64,000 nt of DNA from Adiantum capillus-veneris (Eukaryota > Streptophyta > Polypodiopsida > Polypodiales > Pteridaceae), in assembly GCA_014529385.2 (NCBI GenBank), contig CM043960.1, forward strand, positions 33,335,396 to 33,399,395, read 5' to 3'. A program made the position numbers and the translations under genes. The notes below the pieces were generated by a model. That model saw only the letters and a program-made list of their open reading frames with translations. It was not told where the DNA came from and did not search any database. Positions 34,634-47,800 of the stretch are shown here, one piece after another. How positions within the stretch are numbered: the stretch's first letter is position 1; every line of letters starts with the position of its first letter.

Positions 34634-35938
34634 TCAAGGCACCAAATGTACAATGCCATCCAAGATGTCCTTGCACTGTAGCCTCTTTTCATTCCTTTTT
34701 GATACCTACAAAAACAGCCCAAGTTAAATAAAGAACCAATAAGAGAACAAGAGCCTTTTAGGGATAACAGTTACCTTTCCACCATTTATTTGAAAGCAGA
34801 ATGTTGTGGGCAGTTCAATTTCATCATTTTGCAGGTCCAATCTCAATTGATGTAAGCTACACATGCCTCTTATCTTTACAATTGACAGATGCTCATTGTT
34901 TACCCATATATCAATGTCTTCTATTGGGCTGTCAATGAAGTCCTCCATGTCTTGATCAAGTGGAGTTAGCTGACCACCAACATAGTGCCATCTTCTGTAA
35001 TAAAATGACATAATGAAGTTTTGTGTCCCTATCATGTATTTGCAAGCAATTGAGCCAGCTTGCACATTACAAGTGATTCCATTCACTTTTTTGGTGTTCC
35101 AACCCTCATCCACAAATTCAAGTACATTTGCTGAGTCTAAAGTCTTCACTGAAAACATTGTTCTAGATTTTCTGACTTCAGCATTAGAGAAGAAGTCTAC
35201 AAAAACTGTAATGGGCATGAATATAGAAATTCTACTCTGTTTGCTTGCTATGTTTGCTTTCAAACACTTTTGAATCTCACAAAACAGTTTGCACTTGTAG
35301 CCCTCACTTGTATTTGAGCTAGGGAGTGACCATTCTCCACTTTTGAAATCAAGCAAGTCTAGCTTAGTTGTGGCTCCAAGTTCTCCGGTCCTTCTAGGTG
35401 GAACATAATAATGGTCAAAGAAGAATATTCCATTCTCTGCCAATGAACCCTTGGTCCTTCCCTTGTATATTTCTTCACCAATTGATCCATGACACACATC
35501 CAGAATATTTATAACACATTCTACTGGCTGCCATTCCATAATGTTTGAAGGATACAAATCTGTACAACAAATAACCTTATACAACATGCATTACAAATAA
35601 GAATTTAAGTTAAGAGACTTACAGTTTGGTCTATGTAATGGCAAAGTAGAACTCTCTGAGTTAATATGCAGATCTTTATGCATGTACACATGCTGCACCA
35701 GCACCTCTTTGATTGATTTTTTGTTGTCGCCAAAGCTGAAATCTTTAACAATGCCCTTCCATCCCGCCAAGAAAGAGTTTTTGGTGGAAGACTTTATTCT
35801 CTTGTTCTGTTGCATCAGTATCCACGTTCCTTTGTGTATAGTTATTGGAATCCATTCTCCATTTTGATCAGTCGTGTTGTAAGTGACAATGGCTTCAATG
35901 GAAGTTCTTGGTCGTTTTGATCGTGATGAAGATTCCAT
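34634..35938 (-). CDS. Transposon gene 4, BAH-like domain protein, 390 aa
   Basis: Three exons: 35,938-35,623, 35,559-34,775 and 34,705-34,634, GT-AG introns of 63 and 69 bases, all phases consistent, no stops. It starts MESSSRSKRPRTSIEAIVTY, a basic, nuclear-signal-like start. Residues about 25-170 show a BAH-like pattern: a beta-rich start with ITIHKGTWILMQ, a GIVKDFSFG turn, VLVQHVYMHKDLHI, then ELY-like YLYPSN, a strand pair, and GIFFFDHYYVPPRRTG, comparable to the FxxxYxP step near the end of BAH domains. BAH modules in plants read modified H3/H4 tails. The remainder (WHYVGGQLTPLD, DIWVNNEHL) is not recognised. It is convergent with the H3-Ulp1 gene. The BAH assignment is by pattern only and should be treated as probable. 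Confidence 0.7.
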
Positions 35939-36257
35939 GGTGAAAAAAGAAATGAGCAGAGAAGTTTAGCCTGAGTTCAAGAGAAGAATAAGCAGAATGT
36001 GCAAAAAACGGTTCAAATCTGGAAAAGATCATGAGATAGAATCCAAACGTTGTTTTATGATGACGACGTGCAAAATGAAAACAATATAATATGAGAAGTA
36101 CGTCTTTCTAAAAGCGACAGCTATTGAATGCCTTTGCACTTTTACTTGTTTACATTGCTATTTACCAACTCAAAGTTGCGGTAAAGATAGAATATTTGCT
36201 TTTTTTGTGAGTTTTCAAAAATAGAGGTTCCGTAACAGAAGCTCTTCAACCATTGGT
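35939..36257. other. Right subterminal region of the DNA transposon
   Basis: Presumed promoter region of gene 4. It is AT-rich and has no gene; no clear TATA box was identified. Confidence 0.5.
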
Positions 36258-36318
36258 TGAGACCACTCTCTCTCTACACGCTAAAAGGCACAAAAATGAC
36301 CTCAAAATTCCCCTAATG
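36258..36318 (-). repeat. Right terminal inverted repeat of the DNA transposon
   Basis: Ends ACCTCAAAATTCCCCTAATG, the reverse complement of the left end. The inner part GGCACAAAAATG and CTCTCTCTACAC matches the left inner TIR. Confidence 0.9.
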
Positions 36319-36321
36319 CCT

Positions 36322-38183
36322 CTATAGAAACACCAGCAATAACAACACAGCAAGAAGCAACACAAGAAGCTGCCGGCACATCCGAACTAGCAAGACAAGA
36401 GGAGTGACAGTCCAATGATGAAGTCATTGTACAAGTGAACGAGTATGCAAGGCAAATGCAAATCATGACGGAGAAACTCCGCTCAGCAGCCTTTAACCGC
36501 AGTACTAAAGCAAAAGAATTAGAAATGGTCATCGATGCTCTTCAAGGCGAGCTCGACGACAGAATGGCTACAATTACAGATCTCCAACGGCAAGTACAGG
36601 AGCTCAAGACTGAAGCAGAACAGCATCAAATAGCACGAGACAGCCAACAGAAGGAAATGGAGGAGTTGGGTGACCCCTGACTAAGCTATCTGATGCCTGC
36701 AAATTGAAAGATGAGAAGTTGACAGAAGTGACAAATGAACTTCTCACCACTTCTCTGTCCACTCAAAAGATTCAAGTACAATTAGATGTAGCCAACGCAT
36801 CATTGCAGTATTCGGAACAAAGGATTAATGATCAGGCCTATTTCTTGTGGCAATTAAGAGAAAATTCCAGTCGTGGCCTCAATCAAGGGAACAGATGAGG
36901 TGTATAAAGCACTTGAAAAGAAAAACAGAGATTTAGAGCTGGAGTTGAAGCTAGAGCAGTCACAACTTAGAGACCTAGCACTCATGCGGGTCCAAAGAGA
37001 GGAGGAGCTCCTTAAAGAGATTGCAAAATTGAAAAGGGTAAACCAACACCTCAGAGATGGAAAGCCAGATATACAAGAGGAGGCAGGCACTTCAGAGCCA
37101 CCCCAAGTGGAAATTCCCTTGGTCTCATTTGCTGACTTTGAAACGCAGTCTACAGTAGAGCCGAGTGGGGGAGAAGATTTTCAAATCCAAGTCACAGAGG
37201 AAGACACAGTGCCGATGGTCCAGCTGTCAAAGGCTGAAGAAGATGCACTAAAGGAGAAGATTTCCTTGGAGGTAGATGAGCAGTGGAAGGCACCTATGGA
37301 TTGGGAGTTGAGAGTTTTACACTTTGTCAACGTCACACAGCTCACTCCCAATCAAATCAATGTCCAATGGCACCAACAATCCCTGCCATACCCTCTCATC
37401 AAGGTTGAACTCTTGCAAGTAAAGGAAAGATTATACCGAGATATGCAAGAAGATGGTGCAGATCAAGACCACCGGAAGTGGTGGCTAAGCTGGTTGAACA
37501 AGAATCCAGGATACTTGATTCTGTTCACGAGAGCACCTGCGAATATACAGAAAGACCAAACATTTTTTCATGTACCTCGAGTAAGGACATGGCAAGCACA
37601 CGAAGCACTGCAGAAGAAGAGGCCAACATGGCTAAACTTTCCCAGGCTGCCAGCTCCCGAGAGAGGTCAAGCAACAAAAGAATACATGGTGAAAACCCTA
37701 ACGGGCGCCATGACATTCTTCAAAAGTCTGCCAGATCTCTCCTGTGCAATGCTTTACAAAATCTACAGGATGCTACTTACTTGCATACAAGTCTTCAATG
37801 ATCCTGAGCAGACAGGAGCCCCATGGCTCTCATTTTTGGAAGGAAACAAAGGCCTCTGCTATGATCTAAGTGGGCAGCCCTCAGAGGAAGTTCTTTATGG
37901 CTTTTACGCCCGATGCATGTTTTTGCCCTCACACAATATGCTAGCGTTTGAGGAGGCCTTCTACACTGGCTTGTTCACCTGGCGAACAAATATATTTGCA
38001 CCGGTGATAAGCAACCTCATAGCCAGATTTGTCGGCTACTCAGCACTAGAACTCAAAAACAAAGTCACCATCCAGTTTTTGCAGGTGCCAGACAAAGAAC
38101 ACAAAATCAGATATGAAAAAGCACTGGAAGCACTGAAGGACCGCCTCGCCCTCCGTCAACCCGAAGATTACTTCAGCCCATAA
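36322..38183 (+). pseudogene. 3' ORF of the giant element, C-terminal part
   Basis: Continues the interrupted frame (SIETPAITTQQEATQEAAGT), hits a stop at 36,406, then passes through two frameshifts (about 36,680 and 36,880) before an open 436-residue stretch to 38,183. Residues around 36,430-37,080 are coiled coil (QRQVQELKTEAEQHQ; NRDLELELKLEQSQLRDLAL). The last ~300 residues are globular with FARCMF-like GFYARCMFLPSHNMLAFEE and no known motif. Together with 24,733-26,412 it encodes a protein of roughly 1,150-1,200 residues. It could be a structural, envelope-position or gag-like accessory protein; no signal peptide or membrane segment is evident, so an envelope role is not supported. Confidence 0.6.
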
Positions 38184-38207
38184 AGTTGTGTCAAGGGACG
38201 ACACAGG

Positions 38208-38222
38208 CGAAGAGGGGGGGAA
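38208..38222 (+). other. Polypurine tract
   Basis: GGCGAAGAGGGGGGGAA lies directly against the 3' LTR start at 38,223. It would prime plus-strand DNA synthesis. Confidence 0.9.
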
Positions 38223-39141
38223 TGTTAGCAGCAAGCTAACGTGGACACCATTTTTCAGAGTTCTCCGTGTAAAAACAATTATTATTTTGATAAATCGGGA
38301 ATATTGTAACTCTTGTTTTCTTGATAAACCTTGTAATTAATGAGCCAGGGCTACAAGCTTCCAAATTGTATCAGCCATTCAATTCCCAGCTTTAGTAGAA
38401 CTCCAGATTATCACTTTTGACCACTCAAAAACCTTGGCTAAGGTATAAAAGCCAATTTTTGTAAGTTTTTTATAAGTTTTGGATAAGAAATACACAGCGT
38501 GAGCTAACGGCGCTCACTTCTCTCCTTCTCGCGCTTCCTACTCCCTCTCCGGTTGTCACATTGCGAATGCGCTTGTTGCATTGCAACCGCAGGAAAGACC
38601 TCTAGCATTGACGTAAGCCATTCACAGTATTCCGTGGCATTTGACGTCGCCGACCCGTGGCCTAATTTCATCATAACTAGGAATTTACACTTTTAAAACA
38701 AAAACTAAGCATAGGTGGGGTATTGGGGCATCATTGCTAAGCATTTAGATGCATTTTGAGTCGAAAACGACTAAGTCAAAAATCCACTGCTGTTAATAAT
38801 CGCGATTTTGGAACTTGACCTAAAGTGGGGTTTGAGGCCATAGGCATGTGTGCTTAGGTCTTATAAACTTGTCCTAGAAGTTTCGTTACATTTGGATGTC
38901 ATTTGATGCTGTAACGGATGTGATTTGCTTGCCGATGAGTGATTGGCTTTTGGTGATTTCAGTCACTTGAGTGTAGCTTGAGTTAGATGCGAGTTGTTAG
39001 TTGTTTTCCAAGAGATTGACAACCTCTTGTAGCCTCTATGCACTAGTCGAGTCAGCTTCGTCCCATGGTTTGACAAATTAATCGTGGTTCTCGCTAATAC
39101 TGCAATAAGATAGGATGGTGAGGTTAGACATGCGTCCCACA
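38223..39141 (+). repeat. 3' LTR
   Basis: TGTTAGCAGC to GTCCCACA, 919 bp, aligned with the 5' LTR. The TATA box is at about 38,441 and the donor-like site near 38,593 is changed (GCAGGAAAG), unlike the 5' copy. Confidence 0.95.
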
Positions 39142-39146
39142 GAGGC
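39142..39146. repeat. Target-site duplication GAGGC (right)
   Basis: Identical to 10,367-10,371. Confidence 0.93.
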
Positions 39147-41469
39147 TCTATTGGGGGTCGGGGTAAGGTTGCAACAGAAGACATTGCCCCATACTCCGAA
39201 TATGCAAAGAAGATTGAAGCATTCGAAAGTACAATGGGCCATCAATTCACCCACTTCTTCCCTCTTGGATTGGACAATATATACAAAAGAGAGAACCTAC
39301 GATGGGCCATTGATTCACGCACTTCTTCCCTCTTGGATTCACCCACTTCTTCTCTCCTTCTCTTTGAGTTTAATCTATGTCCTGCATCTTTTCTATTTGT
39401 CTTAACGTGTGTTTTATGTCTGACAGGGAGGACATATATTCACAACAATAAATGTTTCAATTGCACAAGCGCGACTTCAACTCAACAACACTACAAGGTT
39501 CGTTATCTGTATCCAGCACCCCATAACTATGTGTTTGCTTGGCGCAACACATAAACGCTACGGGGCAGTGCCCGCCTTCCGTTTCTTATAATTTTTGGAG
39601 AGACCATAGTGCCAGCTCTCCACCGTACTTTTGTATAGCACCCCTCCATGACATACATTGTCTACTTTGCAGTTTTAGTCTGTGACATTTCATTGCAAGA
39701 CGATATGTTTTATTCACATTGCTTTTTTGTAGCTTGACTCAAACATTGTTCACCGGCTTGCACAATTGGATGACATTCGTACATGATTATCAGGTCGGTA
39801 GTCTAGTTCATTTTTTATAGTCTGTTAATTGACTATGCTTGATTGAGAATAACATGGGTGTCTCAAAGATGGTTCCAAGATTTAGAGACTAAATGGTCGA
39901 TATTACTAGGTTGAATGGTGCAATGTGCAAATAACTACCAAAGTAGGTTAAGTTGCAACCTTTTTGCTCGATTCAAATACCCTCTTTAGTAGCTCTTTGT
40001 CGTATATGGAGCACTATGGGACACAACTTACTTCTTTCCAATGCTCATCAAGCCCCAAGCTGAGCTAATATTGCTGCCTATCGATAGGTTCTACTCGTTT
40101 TCTCGTGTCACCACAACAAAACCAAAGGCAACAACAATCACAACCAACTACCCAAGTAACCAGCTGCGCTCCAAAATCTGTGAGATTATGTACGGCAAAG
40201 TCCCACCAATCAAGGCTAGTTTTTTATTGTTGTAGTCTACGTCAGTGGATTGCCCTATTCCCAAGAGCAATTGCAGTGTCCCTAGACTTACATAGCTGGA
40301 GAAAAAAGCAAGAAGGGTAGGAGGGGGCAGGAGGTGGAGCGTCTTTGCAATAGCAAGATCTGGAGGGTGTGTGAAACCAACAAGGGCCAATGCGATAGTG
40401 CAGCTAGGGCAGGAGCAAGTGACGAGGCAAAGACGACCATGGGGGGTGGGGGGCATTACAAAGCAGCTAATCGTGAGGGCAACGTTGTGCAGAGCAAACC
40501 ATCAAGGGGAGAGACAGCGATAGCGGCGGGCCTTTTTCCTTCAAACTATTAGATTCCCAAAATCTGCATGGCAAATCAATCAGCCTTGCGTGCAAATTAA
40601 CCCTTCTCTCAATCTGCATCTTGAGTCCACTGCCTTGTGTGCGGGATTTCCTTGAATGTAGTCCCGCACACAACTAGTGCAGATCTGCCTTGTTATGGCG
40701 GCTATGCGAACGCTACCCATGACACCAAATCTGCCTCTCATGTGTTCAGCCTCTACATCGCCTTCATACTCGCTAACGTCCCTGTTCTCCTGATCTCGGT
40801 GCTACCCTTAGGAAACCTTGGTGTGTGCATTGGTGAAGATTCTAGCTTATAAAATGATGGAGTTGTAAAGGCTTAGATTCTATTAAAAAAAATTGCATTA
40901 CTTACAACAATGAGTATAGTATATATTAATAGGCAAAAAGAATTACATGAGCATCCATGCTCAGAATGAGCCATGGCATCATAGAAGCACAACCAAACTA
41001 AAACCAGTTCCTGGCCTTTTACATGAAGGCCTAACCGAATACAGCTCAAGTACAGACCATGTACATCGGTTGATTAAGGTGCCACCCTCGCAAGAGACAA
41101 CACTGCATAACTTCGAAGAAGGGGTGGGACCCAATCACCCAGGCTGAGCTTCAAGGAGCCACTGCAGCGGAGCTGCCACCACTACCCACTGATGTGCCTC
41201 AAAGGACCCAATAATAAAGGGAATAGTAGATCGGAACCGGTAGTCTCGACCCCTAAAGAGAAACAACCAAAAAGAACCTCGAAGACCAACCATAAAGAAT
41301 CGGGCTATTCTAGGTGAGCCATGCACCTTCCACTTCCACAACGCCAAGGATCTTGAAGGCCACTAGAAGAGCCACTAGATCCCCTCCCCAACAAGACCGA
41401 AGAAGACCCAACGGCAACAACCACAATCCTCTGCATCCACGCACAACGCAAGACACACCTACCAGAGAC
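39147..41469. other. Unassigned sequence, gene remnant at left edge
   Basis: The first ~90 bases continue the coding-like remnant interrupted by the giant element (GKVATEDIAPYSEYAKK). The rest has only short overlapping frames and a duplicated phrase (GATGGGCCAT...ACTTCTTCCCTCTTGG at 39,233 and 39,301). No gene is supported. Confidence 0.45.
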
Positions 41470-42944
<1,475 letters not shown>

Positions 42945-42991
42945 GCTACCACACAAAGCAGATCTTCTTTCCATTATAGTAAAGACGTTCC

Positions 42992-44430
42992 TATTACCAT
43001 ATACATGTGGTAGTGATGTGTGTGAACACACTAGGACCGTTGGGGCATTTTTTCCCTCTTTAGGAGGTTTTTTCCCCCGTGCATTGTATATACGCCCATC
43101 ACTCTAGGGCTATCTATCTTTCCATTGCACACTAAGTAACACACTCTCTATTGTGTGCCTTGAACTTCCTTCGTCTTCTCCAAGCTGTGTGTGTTTCTCT
43201 GCAACCCTAATTCCAACAATTGGTATCAGAGCAGGTTGCGTCCTCCGGGGCTTAGTCGCCAGCTGCTCCAGTACACGCCCGCTCACTTTCTCCGATTTCA
43301 ATGAGCTTTGGCGAGCGTTCGTAGGTCGACAAATACTTCAAGAGAACTCATAGAGCCTGGTCTGCTCAGATTTTCAATTTGGGCTCATTTCGGCGTCCGT
43401 TTCCACTACAGGCAGTACTGCACAGGCTATTTCATCATTTTGTGCAAAATTTCTGTCAGTGCCGTTTTCTGCATAACATGTGCCTTATAGTCTTCTACGG
43501 TTTGTGCTATATAGCACAGGTCGTTCCCGCTCCATTTCTCCTATTTTCGGGCAGTTTTCACATCAGGTGCAGCATTTACCATGGCTGACAACAACAACAC
43601 AAATGTGTTCAAGATGTTTGCTGCTCAGGACAAGTTGGATGGGACAACTACCCTATGTGGGCTTATATGATGAAACATGTTCTTCTGTCAAAGGGTGTCT
43701 AGAACATTGTGCAAGGCATTGATGTACGTCCTGGTTCTGAGGATGTAGGCGATGTTGAGGATGTTGAGGATGTTGAAGGTCTTGCTGCAAGGATTGCAGC
43801 TGTTAGAGTTGTTTTGCCTACGGCAAAACAAGCTCGTTGGGATGTTAAGGATGCGCAGGCTCATGCATTGATTGTGTTGTCTGTGAAGCGCACCATTGTT
43901 CCTCACATCCATTCAGCAAAATCTGCAAAACAGGCTTGGGATATTCTAGCAGGTCTTTATGCAAGCGACAATGAGGCTAAAATTGCTTTGCTGCGTAAAG
44001 AGCTGGAATCAAAGATTATGCATGAGGAAGATGATATGGACACTTTCCTTGCTAATGTCAAGGATATCCATGAGCAACTTATTTCTACAGGTGAAGTTAT
44101 TTCAGACAGTTCCCTTGTGCAGACTGTTCTTGATGCCTTACCAAATTCTTACCAGAATTTTGCTAGTACTTAGAGACTTATGACCCAGTGAAATCCAAAA
44201 GTTGTCAAGTTTGATGCATTATGCACACTGCTGTTGCAAGAGTCACTTTCCAGAAAAAACAGGACTAGACAGCGTGCAGTTGAGGTGCACGGAGATCAGA
44301 ACCATTGGGTTACTCGTCTTTATTGGTCAATGCCTATATTTGTGGGTACAAGAAATCTACACACCCACATCTACATGACAATGCATGTACTGAAAAAAAT
44401 CCCTTTGCCTCTTGTCAGCTGTAGCAATTC
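42992..44430 (+). mobile_element. Copia element A: 5' LTR, primer site and gag (truncated)
   Basis: The LTR at 42,992-43,218 (start TATTACCATATACATG, with TG altered to TA; end TTCCAACA) is directly followed by ATTGGTATCAGAGCAGG. This holds the primer site TGGTATCAGAGC (43,221-43,232) complementary to initiator tRNA-Met. Copia gag starts at ATG 43,581 (MADNNNTNVFKMFAAQDKLDG). A one-base loss near 43,645 and a TAG near 43,690 break it. The open stretch 43,709-44,173 has the UBN2-type features (ARWDVKDAQAHALI, AKQAWDILAGLY). It stops near 44,430 before any zinc knuckle, so the element is cut here. Confidence 0.85.
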
Positions 44431-44434
44431 ATAG

Positions 44435-44745
44435 CAGCTTAACATCTCTTCACATTAGCTCCTTATTCGAGGGATTACTGTGCACATGTCTACCTCCATT
44501 CTGAGTATCATGCCGTTAAAAGCTTTCCGACCTAATGCCGGATCCGTGGACATAAAGAGAGGGAGAAAGAGAGAGAGAGATGTTTGCACTTGTGAGCTTG
44601 CAAACAACTACATACCTAAACTCATGTGAGCTACATGAAAACTACTGCAAATATAACCATAAACCTAACTCTAAATTGAAACCGCAATCTTGAAGCTAAA
44701 CTTTAATATAAAAACTAAATCCAAAATCTAATCTTAAATCTAACC

Positions 44746-44797
<52 letters not shown>

Positions 44798-44874
44798 CAT
44801 GCATGCACATACACAGAACAAAAATGCAAAATTTTCAAATGAAAACTGCTCCTGCTACATCATCCGCTTCAGAG
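44435..44874. other. Unassigned junction sequence with (TC)n tract
   Basis: Lies between the two copia halves. A (TC)n microsatellite occurs at about 44,750-44,794 and a short GA tract near 44,560. No gene. Confidence 0.5.
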
Positions 44875-47800
44875 CTCAAGGCACACAATAGAGAGTGTGT
44901 TACTTAGTGTGCAATGGAAAGATAGATAGCCCTAGAGTGATGAGCGTATATACAATGCACGGGGGGAAAAACCTCCTAAAGAGGGAAAAAATGCCCCGCA
45001 GGTCCTAGTGTGTTCACACACATCACTACCACATGTATATGGTAACAAATACCCCCTGGAGTGATGCGGTGAACGAGAGCTAGCACATGAGTAATGCACC
45101 TCAATGTGCTTTGTGCGAGCATGAAAAATTGGGTTCCTCGCAACTGCCAATGTGCTCTGACTATCAGTGTAGATAGTGTTGGCAGTGTCCTGTCCAACAC
45201 CCAAATCAGCCATAAGTCGTCTGAGCCATACACACTCAACCGTAGCTGTGAAGATTACCCTGTACTCAGCCTCACAACTCGAAGTGGCCACAGTAGGTTG
45301 CTTCTTGCTCAACCATGATATACATGAACTACCAAGCATGAAACAAAAACCACTTGTGGACACTCTCGTGTCAAAACAACCAACCCAATCTGAGTCCGAA
45401 AAAGCATGTAAGTCTGGCGGCAATGATCCCCCCTTGGAATAAAACAAGCCAAGATGTAAAGTGCCACTAAGGTAGCGGAAAATCCTCTTGACAACCTGCC
45501 AATGCTTAGACCCTGGGCTATGCATAAATCTGCTGACCTGTGAGACTGCAAACTAAATATCTGGCCTCGTGTTGCATACAGAAATGAGGCAGCCAACAGC
45601 AGTTTGGTAAAGAGTGACCTCAGCAGGATCGCCAACATCATGTAGACTCAACTTCAAACCTGTTTCCATGGGAGTGGCAATAGGTTTGCAATCCTCAAGT
45701 CCAAACTTACACAGCAATGTCTCTGTGTACCTTTTCTGACACAAGGCAATACCACCATCACACTGCTTAAACTGTATACCCAAGCAACAGCCCCAAATCT
45801 TTCATCTTGAAAGTAGCATTCAAATCAGCCTTAAATTCAAAAATATGTCTCTCATTTGGTCCAGTGATCAGCAAATCATCAACATAAAGAACCACAATGA
45901 GCAGTACATCACCTTCACGCTTTGCATACAATGTGCTTTCTGTTGGACTGTTACGAAAGCCTCGTTTAACCAAACAAAGCCTTCTTACATCTGGACACTT
46001 TGTCCTCTTGTCCTTTTATGACAAAACCGCGAGGCTGCGTTACATAAACTTCCTCAAATATGTCACCATTCAAGAAAGCAGTAACAATGTCTGATTGATG
46101 TACATCCCAACCAAAATGAGATGCCAATGCACATAGAAAATGTACAGTAGTCATACGACAAGTGGGAGCAAAAGTCTCTTCATAATCTATGCCTTTTTGC
46201 TGTGCATAACCCTTTGCAACAAGTCGAGCCTTATGGCAATCGATCTCACCATCCGGTTTACGTTTCAACTTGTAAACCCACTTCGTACCAATGGCCTTTT
46301 TGCTAGGAGGCAAATCACATAAAGTCCATGTGTCATTTTCTATAAGTGCATCATATTCTGATTGCATGGCAGCCATCCAATTTTCTGAATTCTGTGCTTC
46401 ATCAAAAAACAGAGGCTCCTCAACATCATGTAAGCTAGACACAGCCAAAGCATAACAATTTGATGCATAAGATGCATGGCGAGAGCCTAAACAAGTACGA
46501 CTAGACCAAGGTACATCCCATTTACTGTCACGCAAAGTGTGCACCAGCCATTTTGGCATACCTCTAACCTGCTCATTTTCAGCCCTTTCCTCATCAAGTA
46601 CATCATGTACATCTGCATCAGTAATAGGCTAATCTAAAACATTTTCAGAAACCCCCATAGGCTGTACATTTGCCTCATTGGAACTTACATTCGTATTTCC
46701 ACCATTGAAAAGAGGCAACAAAGTGTCATAAATGTCCTATGAGCTTACATTACTGTCTCTAGTACATGATAGCAAGGGCTGAACAGAATCTTCCACAAAC
46801 ACTACATCCCGAGAAACCAGAAAACGTTTTGTTTGCGGATGATACAACCTATAATCTTTGCTTTCAGCACTATAACCAACAAAAATACATTTGACTGCCT
46901 TATCATCCAATTTTCTGCGTTGCACTCAGTGTGGCACCAAAGCATATGCCAAACAGCCAAAAACACGCATGTGCTCAATAGAAGGCTTTCTATCATGCCA
47001 TGCTTCAGATGGAGTAATAGACTGCAAAGCTTTCGTAGGACACCTGTTAAGTACATAAGTGGCAAACATGATGGCCTCAAGCCAAAAAGAATGCGGCAAA
47101 GCTTGACTTTTGACCATACATCGTGCCATTTCCGTCAGTGACTTGTTTTTCCTCTCAGCAACACCATTTTGTTGAGGTGTATAAGGCACTGTACATTGGT
47201 GTTTTATCCCACCACTAGCCAGAAATGCATTAAATTCATGAGACATATACTCCCCCCCTCGATCAGAACGGAGGGTGCCCATAGTACATTTCGAGACATT
47301 TTCAGCCATAGCCAGAAATTGTGTGAAGCACATAAAAACTTCGGAGTTCGCTTTAAGCGGAAATACGCATGCATGCCTGGAGTAATCATCAATGAAAGTC
47401 ACGAAGTACAAGTAATTGCCCAAGGACGAAGTTTGCATGGGCCCACAAACATCACTATGCACAAGCTGCAACCTGCATGTGGCCCGAACTGAACCATCCT
47501 TTGGAAACTTAGAACGCTGCATCTAACCCAAAATATAGCCTTCACAAACATGTTTTACAGGTGCTTCAAGAGGCGGCAAAGAAGCAACCATATCAGATTT
47601 CTGCAAACGCAGCAAACTGGCAAAATTTAGATGACCAAAATGTGCATGCCAAAGTTTTGCATCTGAAATAGCCCTTGAATCTGCAACAGCATTTGCAAAA
47701 ATTTTTCCACACTTGTCATACAAAGTGAGCTTATACAACCCATGGCACAAAAGCCCAGATGCAACAATTTCATCACCAAAACTGAGATCATGAACTGTAC

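Larger units (their letters stand above)
26416..36318 (+). mobile_element. Nested 9.9-kb DNA transposon with four genes, including an H3 histone-Ulp1 fusion
   Basis: Inverted termini CATTAGGGGAATTTTGAGGT at both ends, 3-bp target duplication CCA/CCT, and insertion inside the 3' ORF of the giant retrotransposon. It holds four spliced genes in the order transposase (+), unknown protein (-), histone H3-Ulp1 fusion (+), BAH-like protein (-), so there are two convergent pairs and one divergent centre with a hairpin array. The CAYTA-like terminus and 3-bp duplication resemble the CMC (CACTA/Mirage/Chapaev) group, but the transposase is not TNP2-like, so assignment is tentative. Three of four genes have no disabling mutation, in contrast to the surrounding retrotransposon, so this insertion is younger and may be, or recently was, active. 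Confidence 0.9.
10372..39141 (+). mobile_element. Giant Ty3/gypsy LTR retrotransposon (28.8 kb including a nested 9.9-kb DNA transposon)
   Basis: Complete boundaries are visible: 917-bp and 919-bp LTRs beginning TGTTAGCA and ending CCCACA, a perfect 5-bp duplication GAGGC, a primer site directly after the 5' LTR and a purine tract directly before the 3' LTR. Without the nested transposon the element is about 18.9 kb, which is very large. The order is LTR, leader with palindromes, gag, protease, RT, RNase H, integrase, a second protease-like domain, a second leader with the same palindromes, a long 3' ORF, then LTR. The domain order PR-RT-RH-INT places it in Ty3/gypsy. The size, tRNA-Asp-type primer site and extra 3' ORF recall the Athila/Tat side of the family, which is an inference. 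All its ORFs carry stops or frameshifts. The LTRs differ by roughly 5 percent over the first 220 bases by eye. Confidence 0.95.

Noticed and set aside
26416-36318. PIF/Harbinger assignment from TTA next to the termini
   Set aside because: TTA and TAA at the ends are inverted, not direct, and belong to the terminal repeats; the 3-bp direct flank CCA/CCT restores the reading frame.
24733-38183. Envelope-like protein in the 3' ORF
   Set aside because: No signal peptide or transmembrane segment seen; composition is charged and coiled coil.
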